DNA of 64,000 nt, taken from assembly GCF_032854445.1 (NCBI RefSeq), contig NC_088300.1, forward strand, positions 60,794,984-60,858,983, written 5' to 3'. The stretch comes from Liolophura sinensis. Its lineage: Eukaryota; Mollusca; Polyplacophora; Chitonida; Chitonidae. Shown piece by piece: positions 40,146-51,308 of this stretch (its first letter is position 1; every line of letters begins with the position of its first letter). The notes beneath the pieces are model-generated. The model saw nothing but the letters and a program-made list of their open reading frames with translations. It did not search any database and was not told the origin of the DNA. The translations under genes and the position numbers were made by a program.

Positions 40146-41307
40146 TAAAACCATTGTTTACTGATTTGGCTCACTATATTTAACGTGCACTGTCTCTGTT
40201 CTCATATTATATGTGATAGGCCTTCTGTGAACTTCATACAGTAGCAGCACGCATAAGGCAGTGGTCAGATATAGCCCCACAATAGCCTTGTGATAAGGGA
40301 GAGGTGTAGTGTGCATTATCAGTCACATTTTAAAGAAGCCTTCGGCTTTAATGTCACAAACCACACATCCATCTGTAAAAAGGCAGTACTTTATAGCGAT
40401 GATAATAATATTAATTACTTTATTTTAATTTCATTCATTTTTGGTTTATTAGGAAATCAAAAATTTCCTGAACAGAAAAATACTTGCAATGAAAACGTTG
40501 CCCAAGTGAGGTCACAAGACAGGTGTGTTGCATTTGATACATCAGAAGATAATGTCTAGCACAGATGTGAAACTGCTATAAAAATATCGTGTTACCTGCA
40601 TGCACTCTCAGTCAAAGACTACCTTCTGTTCCTAACTGAAGGTCAGAGGTGTTAGATTCAGTATAGTTGCTTTGGGCAATGTTTATAAGCTTTACATATG
40701 GATGCGAAAGTGTCTGTGTCTTAGGGATATGAAAACTCCATCTTACATCTGGGAGGCATCTTGGTGGGGTGAGGGGATACCCTCATTAACAAGTGTTACT
40801 ATCTTTGGGGAACCTGAGTAAACCGCACCCTTAGCAGCACAGATAAACCATGGACGCTGCCACCACCATATACACACTCATGCCAAGGACATCAAAAATC
40901 TGTTACTATAAACCAACCTCTCAGACCAAGCCAGGAGATAAGTGTCTAGCTCCTTAAAAAGTAACGCCTACATCCTTCAGTCAAAGGAGCTAAGAAGCCC
41001 TCCAGAGGCTAGCCACCAGACGTGTATTATCAACTTTGGTGAATGGCAGAAAAAGACATTTACACCCATAAGTTTATCACTGATGATTACGACCCAATCA
41101 AGCTCTGGAATACTCTCCCAGCAACCAACCATTGCCTCCATCTCCTTCACTGACACACACGCAAACAACCTTCACATGATAGACCAGCTATGATTGATGT
41201 TTGACGCTCATGTAGGCTCACTACTTCTACACCTGTCCAAGTGGGACAGTGAAACAGAAAATTAAGTGTTATCTCAATCTTTTTCTTTCGTACTTTTCAC
41301 ATGGAAG

Positions 41308-41346
41308 AGTGTGTGTGTGTGCGTGTGTGTGAGGGGGGGGGGGGGG
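41308..41346. repeat. GT repeat followed by a run of 14 G
   Basis: (GT)n with one C interruption, a GA step, then G14 at 41333-41346. The lower strand has the matching C run. Confidence 0.95.
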
Positions 41347-43035
41347 AGGTAGAAATTCGCATAGACCAAAAAATAAATATATTTGGCACTTTCTTCTCCC
41401 ATCCATTCCAGAGAAATTATAAAATCAAGAAATTTACATGAAGATATAGCATATTTATTAAAGGTGTATTGATTACTGGTAACACAGTTATCATCTTCAC
41501 ACACTTTTCTCCATAGATGTTCATTTTTTCTGATGCATTAGAAATTCTCGCAAATTTCATCAATGTCAGTATTTCCCTTTATGACGTTAAAGCTATATAC
41601 CTGTACACAGGAAGAGTGTATATATGCTTTTAATGAAGACAACTTTGGCATGAAGTAATAAAAAAATGATCTTTCTGTCAAAGCTGATCATGCTATAAAC
41701 CTGGGAGAAATAAATCCCAGAACAAGCTTTTGATGCAAATGCTTTCCCCAAATCAATACCAGTGCTTGTAATGTTACAAAGATTTTGGCCGCTTCTGTTA
41801 TTAAATTCAATAGTTGTATATTGTTATTTCCATATCCTATTGACACTTGCTGCAAATTAAGTTGAAAGTAATGGGGAACATTAAGTGGTGTACTGTATTG
41901 TTTGTTTTTCCAATACATCACTGTTTCTGTAAAGTTGTGCTTGTAAGGAATCATATTAATGTGGGAAATATCTAGAGAAAGATTGAAGTTTCTGACCTCA
42001 AACTTTAAAGGTGACATTGTGACAGCTTGCATAAAGTAATTTTATGAAACGCAACAAAAACGATGCTTTCTGGGAGCTTCTGAGTGTGGTCACCGGGGCA
42101 GAATTTTGCATGAAAACTTTATAACTTTTTATTAGAAAACCATCATATTTAGTTGTTAGCCTTAATACAGCTTAACTACATGCAGTATGGGCCCCAAAAC
42201 ATTTTCCAGAACTAAAATGGCTCTAGGCATGGCCCTGTTAGCAGTTCACCGAAGTGCTGAACCACAGCATCAAAGAATGGTATGTTTTTACACAGCTTGA
42301 AGCAGGATTGTTCAGGCGAGAAATGTTGCACAATCACGCCCACAGAATCCAATGTCCAAACCCTTGAGCAATGGCTGCAATATCTCTTTGCCTGAACCCA
42401 TATCCTGCTTTCTTAATTTTTATATATGACTTAATTTCTTTAGTGGTTTGTGTTGAATGTTGTTTTTGGAAATAGGTCTTAGGACTGTTAGCCCATAGCG
42501 TCCAGAATTATGGTTTGAGGCAGGTATACAAATGTCTGTTTCGATTCCGAGATTTATTAACATTCCTGAGTGCACTCTAAAAAAAAATCAGCTTCTTATA
42601 GTTTTGCAACTAAACAAAACATCAAAACACAGGCAAAAAATCATATAGTCTTGCAAATAATGAAAACATGAAACATTTTTTACAAAAGAATATAAATTTA
42701 GCATCTTTATGCATTCTCTGGGCTGAAATTCCTGGACCAGCAGAATGTAGCATGCCACAGTAATTAAGCGTCTTCCTGCCTGATAATGACAACCCAAGAA
42801 TAAGCAAATAATTCTATATCCTGGCTAAGTTCTGTAATTACATGTACCTGTCAGAAACAATCATCTTGCTGACATTAACAACAGCTGGAATTTACCTGAG
42901 CTGGACTCAGGTCAACTGTTCAGCTGTCTGTCAAACTGCCAAGAGAAATTTGAACTGACACATGCATGCATATGTATCCATGAGCAGTGGTCTTCAATGT
43001 TTTTGCAAAATCTAACAGAAATGCAGTTTATGTAT

Positions 43036-43243
43036 TTGATTTATTGATTTATTTATTTGATTGGTGTTTTACGCCATACTCAAGAATATTTCACTTATAC
43101 GAGCACAGCCAGCATTATGGTTGGAGGAAACCGGGCAGAGCCTGTGGGAAACCCAAGACCATCCGCAGGTTTGCTCGTAGACCTTCCCAATAACGGCCGG
43201 AGAGGAAGCCAGCATGAGCTGGACGAACTCACAGCGACTGCAG
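43036..43243 (-). mobile_element. SINE copy, head truncated
   Basis: On the plus strand it runs from TTTATTTATTTGATTGGTG through ACTCAAGAATATTTCACTTA, GGAGGAAACCGGGCAGAGCC and GGAGAGGAAGCCAGCATGAG to the B-box region. The tRNA-like A-box end is missing. No clear target-site duplication was found. Chance open frames across it (for example 43057-43284) are SINE sequence, not genes. Confidence 0.88.
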
Positions 43244-43599
43244 TAATATGTGCAGGCAGGATTCATACAAACCAGAGAAGGTAAAATTGGATGATATTTT
43301 AATCCGCTGATAAATACATGCTGTAAATGCCATTCTAAGCACCTACAGCTTTGTCATAACTGGTACTGCGCTGCTGCCGCAATCATTAGAGGTTTGTGTA
43401 ATAAAAGGTTCTTAATCAAAGTCATCAATCTGTTTAAAATTTGGCCAGCAAATACTGCATGGCCAGACTGTTGTTGGAGCAATTTATTTGCCTTCAGAAT
43501 ATTTTATGGTCTTTTCATTGATCAGAAAATTCGCCAAGGAGCGGCTTTGCCATCTGAACTGAGGAATAAAAACAAGTGGCTTTTATCAGGACGATCCTA

Positions 43600-44950
43600 G
43601 ATCGTTTGCCTCGGTCGTTGACTGCTGACAGGAGTTACACTTCGACTGTTTGCAGTACATGTCCGTTGCTCTAATGGTGATGCAATGAACCAGGCAACAG
43701 TCCATAATATCTCTGGCCATTTTACCCATCCCATAAACCCATCCTTTAATGCATTAGCACTAAGACTGCCTTAAGAAAGCTCCGCAGTGTACTCGCAATG
43801 GCCACCGTTAGTTCATGTTCGAAATTTATCAAAGTCTTCACTTACTTTTTTTATCAAAGTATCACTTAACAACGAGATTTCACTGATGAGGCATTTAACT
43901 GAGCTCAAACTTACGGGTCATTAAAAGGCGCGAAAAGTGGCTATTCACGCTATAACAGCCCATGAATTGCCAACATTCATCATTTAACATTTTCACGCTG
44001 TCTGCCACGTACTTCCCACGGCCCACTTTGTATGATAACGCATATACCTAGGGAAAATAATCCAATAGTCCAGCAAAAAATGATTGGCTCTATTGACTAG
44101 AAAATGTGTTTGCTTTAGTTTAGAGTGAGGTCACTGTGGCTTACTTCATTAACACGCCTCAAGAACATCGGCTGACGAGGGTTTTTCATATACCCTGAAC
44201 CCAATCACAAAATGTATCCGCCTTTTTTTTCAACCAGTTTATGAGTTTCTCGAGAGGTTTCGTGGGCCTCTTGCAAACTTTTGTTCATCTCTTGGAAAGA
44301 ATGAACTTACTGGGCCACTTAGCACTTTTTCCAAGCAGAACAAAAACCCGTTGGAAAACTGTATCTGACAACTAATTACTAGGTAGGCTTTGTGTAACTA
44401 AAATCTCATTCCAGAGGAGAGACGTCTTCTTTCACACAATCATTTCTGAGCAAATACTGAGTGTCAGAATTCCCAGACAAATCGCAGCATTGGTATAAGT
44501 GGGTTCAAGAATCGATGTATCAGTATACTTACAATAAATCTATTAACGCAAGCACGCTGTGTATCAAACAAATTTACTTTCTACTGAATTTTCATGTAAT
44601 CATGAGGGGAATTAATGTACACACACAGAGGAAGTAAAAGTGTGTCTCACTTTGGGAGAAATCCCAACGGTTTATTGGCTGCATGTCTCCTTCTGCCCAT
44701 TCCCTTGTTTCATAAAGCTAAACCATATTAAATGATTATTTTATGGTAATAAATATGAATTTGATACTGTCAGTCTGTTCAACAGTTACGAAGCCTGCAT
44801 TTCTGAGCTAATTAGTTTATTGATTGGATTTGACACAAACAGCGGGAATTTCCCAGATAATTAAGAGCAAGAGTTGTGACAGCTTTATTTGTTCCAGATG
44901 TCATGTGCAGAGCAGAGGCTAATTATAGCTACGCTTTTCAAATGTTGCTT
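43600..44950. other. Long non-repetitive non-coding block, possible cluster of regulatory elements
   Basis: About 1.3 kb without repeats or long frames and with many homeodomain- and CCAAT-like sites: GGGTCATTAAAAGGCGCG, GAGCTAATTAGTTTATTGAT, GATAATTAAG, GGCTAATTATAGC, and CAATCACA. It begins after the SINE at 43036. Confidence 0.25.
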
Positions 44951-45949
44951 CCGTGCCACAGTTGGTATATTCATAATTTTAAAGCATTCTTTGAACGTTT
45001 TCCTTTCTTTATATCAACATAATTTTCCGATGTTAAATAAATGTGCCGTTTAGGCTGTACATGGATCTTTATTGGTATTTCAACCATTTACACGTACAAA
45101 CACCTGTTTTTTGTTGTGGTTTTTTTAAGTAATTTTACAGCTACAAATTTCCCAACTGTACACGTTTTTATAGATGCATAATTAAGGCAAGAGAATCGTT
45201 GATCAGGCATAAAACCTACAACTAAGAGATGACTCTTGATAATTTTGCATAAAGAAAATGAAGATGGTCTTATTTTGAGATGTCTTATGTTGTCAGAGCC
45301 TTATCAAACATTCAATCTAGTAACAGACACTGCCTTAGCATGAAAGATTTTAAAGTTAACTCAATCTAAAGGTATAGGGATCCATCACAGCAGGCAGAAA
45401 TTCTTGCCATATCCTAGCCATGTACTATGTAGAGAAGGGCCAGATGTTGAGGATCCAGGTAGAGGAGTGATTTATAAAAGTACTTGACCCCCTTTCAGCT
45501 CCTGTGCCCCTGCAAGCTGCCCCAAATATCCTCCTGTTGTGCCTTGTTACTATGGGTATTTGACTATGGCTACACAAGATATGATGGATGCAGAGTTGTT
45601 ATTTTGTTGCCATGTCTTGATGAACTGTCTGTTTACATACATGCCTAGCCCTCCCACCTGCCGTGGACTCTACCCATTTAACACATACATGCTACATGTT
45701 ACAGAACATAATGAAGTTATTCATTTTTTTTTACTTCACATTAAAGCTTGGAATATAATGAAAAACAGACTTCGAGAACAGAGAGTAAAACCAGAGCAGC
45801 GACCACAGTGTGATAATTGGCAAAGAGTCATACATATACAAGCATCTTGTCAATTTACCTCAGTTAACGTTTTATTCCAACTGTTCAAAAAACTATTTAT
45901 AAACTTAAGTAGCAAATTACTCCCCCACCCCCCACCCGCACTTTGGCTT

Positions 45950-46008
45950 AAGTTTAAAGTCATACTCAGCAGTATTGCATTTATACAATGGCAGCTACAT
46001 GTCAGCAT
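45950..46008 (-). mobile_element. Short degenerate SINE body fragment
   Basis: AAAGTCATACTCAGCAGTAT followed by TTGCATTTATACAATGGCAG and CTACATGTCAGC parallels the SINE segment ...ACTCAAGAATATTTCACTTATAC...GGCGGCCAGC. It forms the 3' end of a 157-codon chance frame (45539-46012), which argues against that frame being a gene. Confidence 0.4.
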
Positions 46009-46884
46009 GTAGTCAATTACAGTTATGGGGTGACAAAAACTGGAATGGGGGCAGAATAAACCACACGCTTTTGGCAGATATGTGGTAGATGTAAAGCTGT
46101 ATCCTCATAAGAGTTAATCTTGATCTTGACACCTCATTTGTCTTGGATAATTGACCAGCTGTTGGCACGGCTGACTAGTACAAGAGCAACGCTTTTAATA
46201 GCAAATGAACTAGGGACAACCCCACAAAACATACTAGAGAATATTCATTTCACTTTAATATCTACATGTACAACAGCTGCCCAGTTTCGTGAGTAGAGGC
46301 CAGGCAAACAGTGCATTTACAAACACCATGTTGCAACTGGTTTACAGTATAATCCACTCACACACAATGCTACCAATATGTACACACCAATGAAAGCTTA
46401 TAGTAAAACAACTCAAGGATTATGCCTGTGATTTATAGCATCTTACATCACCTACATGTTATCAAGAATCATATATAGCTTCCTACTCTTTTCTTGATAA
46501 ATCACATCACCCCGATTTTCAATTTTCTAAACATCAGATTTTCTTTATTTGCACGATAAGAGAATTCAAGCCAACTTAAGGCAATCCACACATTCCCATG
46601 GATTTTATCTCTTTTATGATATGCGTTTTTATGGGTTATATAAAGATCATGTACATAAACATTATATTTGTTTATGCTGGTAATTAATATGTTCCAAATT
46701 TATTAAGAAAACGTTTTTGTTTTCTCTTGCTGTAAATGTTGTTTGTTTACTTTCTTCACTAAACGTTCTAAAAGAAAACTCAAAAAGGAAAGTGGAAATA
46801 CAGTTCCCTATACCAACATGGTTTGACAAATCTTAACAGCTTTCCATGATTAATTCTACAGAATATTCAAGTAACATCTTTATT

Positions 46885-47020
46885 TAAAATTTATTTATTT
46901 ATTTATTTGATTGGTGTTTTACACCGTACTCAAGAATATTTCGCTAACACGACAGAGGCCAACATTATGGGGGGAGGAAACCCAAGACCATCCGCAGGTT
47001 GCTGCAGACCTTCCCACGTA
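46885..47020 (-). mobile_element. SINE 3' half with internal deletion
   Basis: TTATTTATTTGATTGGTG, then ACTCAAGAATATTTCGC, GGGGGAGGAAACCCAAGACC and CCGCAGGTTGCTGCAGACC. The CCGGGCAGAGCC block found in other copies is missing, so GGAGGAAACC joins directly to the CAAGACCATCC part. Confidence 0.85.
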
Positions 47021-47279
47021 GGTCTTAATTTAAAAGCTTTAATACTGAAAACGAATAAGTGCATATGCAACCTTCATTCATATTCAGAGCACATATTTCA
47101 GATCTGAACAATTTACGACAACTTCTTTCTGTGTATCTCATACAATCCACATCAATTTCTTTGGAAGTTAAATTGAATGATCAATACTTAGACAGGATGG
47201 TAAACAGAAGAGAAAACCAAAAACAAAAAAGGGGGCTGACTGAACACCAGCTGTGATAAAAAGTATGACAGTAAGACAG

Positions 47280-49949
47280 GCTACAATAGTCACAGAACAT
47301 TCTGGTTACAAGAGGCTGGGGGCAAATGTCATGTTCACCGAGACTTATTACTCCTGCTAAGATATTGCACTACCCACAGAGACGTTTGAGCCAGCAATTT
47401 GGGAGTACAAAGTGGGAAAGAGGAAGGGCTCTTTTATATTGATTCCAGAGAGATTATGGTGAGAAATAAACAAGTAGTCTGATGACATGGTTGGGGATTC
47501 TCGGCACACCACCGTGCAGCTGATGTCTATCCACACCTACCGTTTCCAATAATACGACTCAGATTTATGACTGATCATTGGGACTGGGCTTATTTCCTAA
47601 TAAAGGTATCAGTGATTGTGGTCAGCCGGTGGGGTACTGGCTGGGCTATGTAGCCAGTCGCCACTTGGTACACTAACCACTATACATCACCTGCTAATAA
47701 CGACCATACCGCCACAGTAGGGAAGAAGATGTCGAATTAAAGGCTTACAGAAGATGTACTTATACAGAGTGCCAATTGCTAAATCAATTCAGCCTTCACC
47801 AAAATTTAAGAAGTATAGTTTGGACACTATTATCAGAGTTACTTCTCAAAGAAACTTCTTAACTAGCAAACAAAATGCCATTGATGTTTATGTACTCGTT
47901 AGCATGGTTTTTAACTCAGTCAGCAGCTCACTATTATGCTGCTCAGGGGCCACTTTCACAAAACTTCATAAATTAATTTTTCATAACTTTTCTTGTAAAT
48001 GTGTCTCGTTAATATGGCACCATATTAAACCTAGACGCCTTTACGAAAAAAAGTTACGCGAAATATGACTTGCGAAATTTTGTCCATCTGCTAATTAAAT
48101 GATTTACATCCAATATCTCAAAAAAGGGGTTTTTTACTTAATGTGGGGAATAGTTGCTGGATGACATGGACTTTTGTGGGATGTGTCATGGTCATTGCAA
48201 ATTTGAATGCACTTGTTTACAGTGCATATCTGAATAATTTTTTACTTCACTACTTCAAGCATATACAACGGTATGATGAAGCCGTGGAGGCAAGTAAATA
48301 ACAATAAAGCATATTATCTCACCAGTGAATAACACTGGAATTTATTTCAAAACCTACATTAATAGTTTAAAACTTTTGATAAAGTTTCTGAATTGGACAA
48401 AATTACTGACAATTATGACATAAAAAAAAAGCAAATTGTCACAGGGTCATGAAGATAGTGCCAAAATAGGACATCAAAGTGGACTTTTCGGCCAGCCGGT
48501 TTACAAGTGCCACTTTGATAACAAATACATAGCTAATTAAGGGTAGTCTATTTTCTTCATTTTATTCAGGTACTTTGTGTCAAAGCAATTTATTCTACCA
48601 TTTGACATCACAGTATCAATATCTGAAATAGATAGCAAGCTTAGACCTTACAAATCAGCATCTTTAATTCACCAAACAATATATGAAAGTCAAAAGTCAT
48701 TACTGTGGAATTCAGCACAGTTGCCAGACAAATATAACAGTCTTATTCTGTGATCTTACAAATCCAATGTACATTTCTGACAGACTGATAAGGATTGAAA
48801 ACTAAATTTATTTTTTTCACAGTCAATCAACACAAGTTTTTGGAAGGTTAGTATGCTTTAATAATATGTATGTTACTTTGAATGAATGAGCTACAGTAAA
48901 GTCAGTTAATGCAAATTTGCAATAGACATTGCATCAAAATGTCATTCATTCCACTTGTGAAGTTGCGATACACGTTGTGTAAAATGCTGCTGGAATGCTT
49001 GAAGCCTTTGTTTTTTTAAGTCAAAATGAGAAAAAACACTACATCAACATTCAGATTTGAAGATGTGCAGCAGCATGTATAACTGCTTAGCAACTTATGA
49101 ACTGTACAAAATGTTCAGCAAGACGTTCAAGCAACACTGCAAATGTGAGTACCAGAAACATTGAGAACTTGCTGCAAAAGAACTTAAATACAGGCCTGGA
49201 AAGCGCGTGTACGTGACATTTATGCTACAACAAAACATCTGAAATTTACAAAGACGCTTTTTTTTTATTGATTTTATGTGGCACAATGCAGTAATAATGC
49301 GAGCAGAAGCTAGTCACGATCGTCAGTCTGTGATCAACGTCAATTGTTCTCCCATGCAATCTCGCTTCAATTCACGAACATTTGACATTTCCAAGTATGA
49401 GCCATTCACAAGGATACAGAGTCATATACACATTTAACCTTTAGATTATCAAACAGATAAAAATTAAACTGCTTGTCCATAGAGATTAGAATTGCTATAC
49501 TGTTATGTGAGCAGTTTGTGTTTGTGTTTCAGTTTTAAACCAATGGACAAATGAATATTGTCCAAAAAATACTTGGGACAAAATCAGATGTTCTAGACAT
49601 AAGTCTTAAAAAAAGAGAATAATTAAACCTAATACAATCATCTCAGTTAATCCATAGATCTATATCAAAAGGCTATTCAAGAAACGCAAGCAAACTGTTG
49701 CTAAGGAAGACAGCTTAGAGTAGTCTTTTGTCTCATCCGTTCATGCTATTTGATGGCTTTTAACATCAGAACTTCAATCAATCGTGCAGGCTTTATTTGT
49801 ATTTTGACAAATTCTTGCACAAGCACACGCTGGCATGAACACTTGTCAATACCTATATGTTCTTTTGAATTCTATGCAATCTACAACTGGGAAAAATCAA
49901 TCTTCAGTCTCAGTTTCCATTAAGATGTTTCCTTTTTTGTGTGTTACAG
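47280..49949. other. Non-coding stretch upstream of the receptor exon
   Basis: 47280-47700 is GC-balanced and non-repetitive; the rest is AT-rich. The last 25 bases form the pyrimidine tract and AG of the 49949 acceptor. No coding exon could be supported. Confidence 0.45.
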
Positions 49950-50195
49950 GGCCTCAGTTAGACTTGTCAGTCTGCAGAGAACCAACGAAGCGCAACAAAC
50001 AACGCGCTCTCACCACAAGACGACAGCCCAAGCCTGGCGCATCAATCTGTCAGCTCCATAAACCTGTTAAACTAGCTCTCAACTCAAATCTCCTCACTAA
50101 CCATGCGATGACTTAAGCGGTGAGAACAGGTTGTTTATCTTAGAGTTTCCCCTCCTTCCAGATTGTGACGTAGACTGACAGGGGTTACATACATC
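49950..50195 (+). other. Probable 5' UTR part of the receptor coding exon, with two alternative 3' splice sites
   Basis: A pyrimidine-rich tract ending in gtgttacag closes at 49949, and a second one (cccctccttccag) closes at 50161. Either is a good acceptor for a 5' UTR intron, giving exon starts at 49950 or 50162. The only upstream ATGs after 49950 are at 50103 (ATG CGA TGA) and 50108 (ATG ACT TAA). Both are minimal uORFs, and using the 50162 acceptor would remove them. An in-frame TGA at 50166 shows that the coding region starts at 50196. A donor-like GTGAGA at 50120 is only 42 bases before the second acceptor, too close for an ordinary intron. That splicing occurs here is inferred; the signals are seen. 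Confidence 0.6.
50103..50116 (+). promoter_or_regulatory. Two overlapping minimal uORFs in the receptor leader
   Basis: ATG CGA TGA (50103-50111) and ATG ACT TAA (50108-50116) overlap in different frames, about 80 bases before the receptor start. Such minimal start-stop elements usually lower initiation at the downstream ATG. They matter only if transcripts include this stretch, that is, if the acceptor at 49949 is used. Confidence 0.45.
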
Positions 50196-51308
50196 ATGGT
50201 GTGCGTTCCTCCCGCCAACAACACCACCCAGCTGACATCGCTCTGTAAGTTTAGCATGGCTTACACGGAGTACCACGGATATGCCAGTGTCCTCGTCTGC
50301 ATCTTTGGACTCATCGCCAACATGGCCAATGTCATCGTTCTCACCCGCAAAAACATGATCTCTTCCACAAACTGCATCTTGACCTGGCTCGCTGTAGCAG
50401 ACCTTCTCACCATGGCCTCCTACTTTTTCTTTGCCCTTCATTTTTACATCATGCGTGATCCCGATATTCTCGCCCTAAAAACACGTAGCTATGGCTGGTG
50501 CGTTATGCTACTGATCCACGCCAGCTTCACCATCGTCTGTCACACCATCGCTATCTGGCTCACCATCGTGCTCGCCATCTTCCGCTACTTGTACATCTGT
50601 TTCCCCACCAAAGGCAATATACTCTGCAGCATCAGTCGCGCTAAACTCAGCATCTTCTTGGTCTACCTGTGCACCATTGGCGTTTGCGTCCCAAACTACT
50701 TGGTGAACTACATCGACTCGACGGAGACACCAGAGCAGTTCAGCACGGGCAATGGCTCCATCACCATCAACAACACCATATACGAGATCAAAGTGGACGA
50801 CGAGGGCAAGCCCATTGTCTACACCGCGAATTCTTGGCTACAGGCCATTCTAATCAAAATCATCCCATGTGCTATGTTGACAATTCTAACTTGTCTCCTC
50901 ATCCATGCCATGCACCAGGCGCACAAACGGCGCATGAAGCTGAAGTCCCAGGGACGCAAGGACGAATCTGACAAGCACGGAGAGCACAATCGCACTACTG
51001 GCATGCTGCTAGCCATCGTGGTGCTGTTTCTTATCACAGAGCTGCCACAAGGCATTCTTACACTTCTCAGTATATTCATACCAAACTTTTACTATGATGT
51101 CTACACCCCACTAGGAGACATTTTGGATATAATGGCCCTGATAAATAATGCCATCAATTTTGTCCTGTACTGTACCATGAGCAGACAATTCCGAGACACA
51201 TTTGTGCGGGTGTTTTGTGGCTGCTGCTCAGAGCATCGACCTGGTTGGCTTAAAATGAAGGCTGTGACTGCTCAGAATGGCAGCCATGCCACCAGCTCGA
51301 GAGTATAA
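50196..51308 (+). CDS. Class A (rhodopsin-like) neuropeptide GPCR, myosuppressin/FMRFamide-like (DMSR-type) receptor
   Basis: Complete 370-residue receptor in one open frame with no intron. Seven hydrophobic segments are visible at about residues 28-51, 58-83, 100-128, 149-172, 214-239, 268-294 and 305-327. Landmarks: N45 in TM1, LAVAD with D69 in TM2, FRY (129-131) in place of DRY, TELP (281-284) in place of CWxP, and NFVLY (321-325) in place of NPxxY, followed by SRQFRDTF. The HGY...LVCIFG opening of TM1, the RTTGMLLAIVVLFLITELPQG stretch (266-286) and LGDILDIMALINNAINF (306-322) match what I know of myosuppressin/DMSR receptors. Sequons at N8, N9, N186 and N192 lie on predicted extracellular parts. 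The C tail has CGCC (341-344), a possible palmitoylation site, and ends in SRV. The ATG has A at -3 and G at +4, and an in-frame TGA lies at 50166. The role inferred is a plasma-membrane receptor for an amidated peptide; the ligand cannot be read from sequence. A MIP/sex-peptide-receptor relative is the main alternative. Confidence 0.93.
   Translation: MVCVPPANNTTQLTSLCKFSMAYTEYHGYASVLVCIFGLIANMANVIVLTRKNMISSTNCILTWLAVADLLTMASYFFFALHFYIMRDPDILALKTRSYGWCVMLLIHASFTIVCHTIAIWLTIVLAIFRYLYICFPTKGNILCSISRAKLSIFLVYLCTIGVCVPNYLVNYIDSTETPEQFSTGNGSITINNTIYEIKVDDEGKPIVYTANSWLQAILIKIIPCAMLTILTCLLIHAMHQAHKRRMKLKSQGRKDESDKHGEHNRTTGMLLAIVVLFLITELPQGILTLLSIFIPNFYYDVYTPLGDILDIMALINNAINFVLYCTMSRQFRDTFVRVFCGCCSEHRPGWLKMKAVTAQNGSHATSSRV

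Noticed and set aside
41688-42032. 114-codon minus-strand frame
   Set aside because: No domain recognised, AT-rich codon use, no supporting splice or promoter signals.
43057-43284. 75-codon frame (and shadows at 42987 and 43069)
   Set aside because: Entirely within a SINE copy.
45539-46012. 157-codon plus-strand open frame, the second longest in the window
   Set aside because: No recognisable domain, odd composition, no splice or promoter support, and its 3' end overlaps a degenerate SINE fragment.
49835-50116. 93-codon frame just upstream of the receptor
   Set aside because: It spans the strong acceptor at 49949, has no recognisable domain and ends before the receptor; better explained as intron plus 5' UTR.
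50097-50441. 114-codon minus-strand frame opposite the receptor start
   Set aside because: Shadow of the receptor coding strand; no homology of its own.
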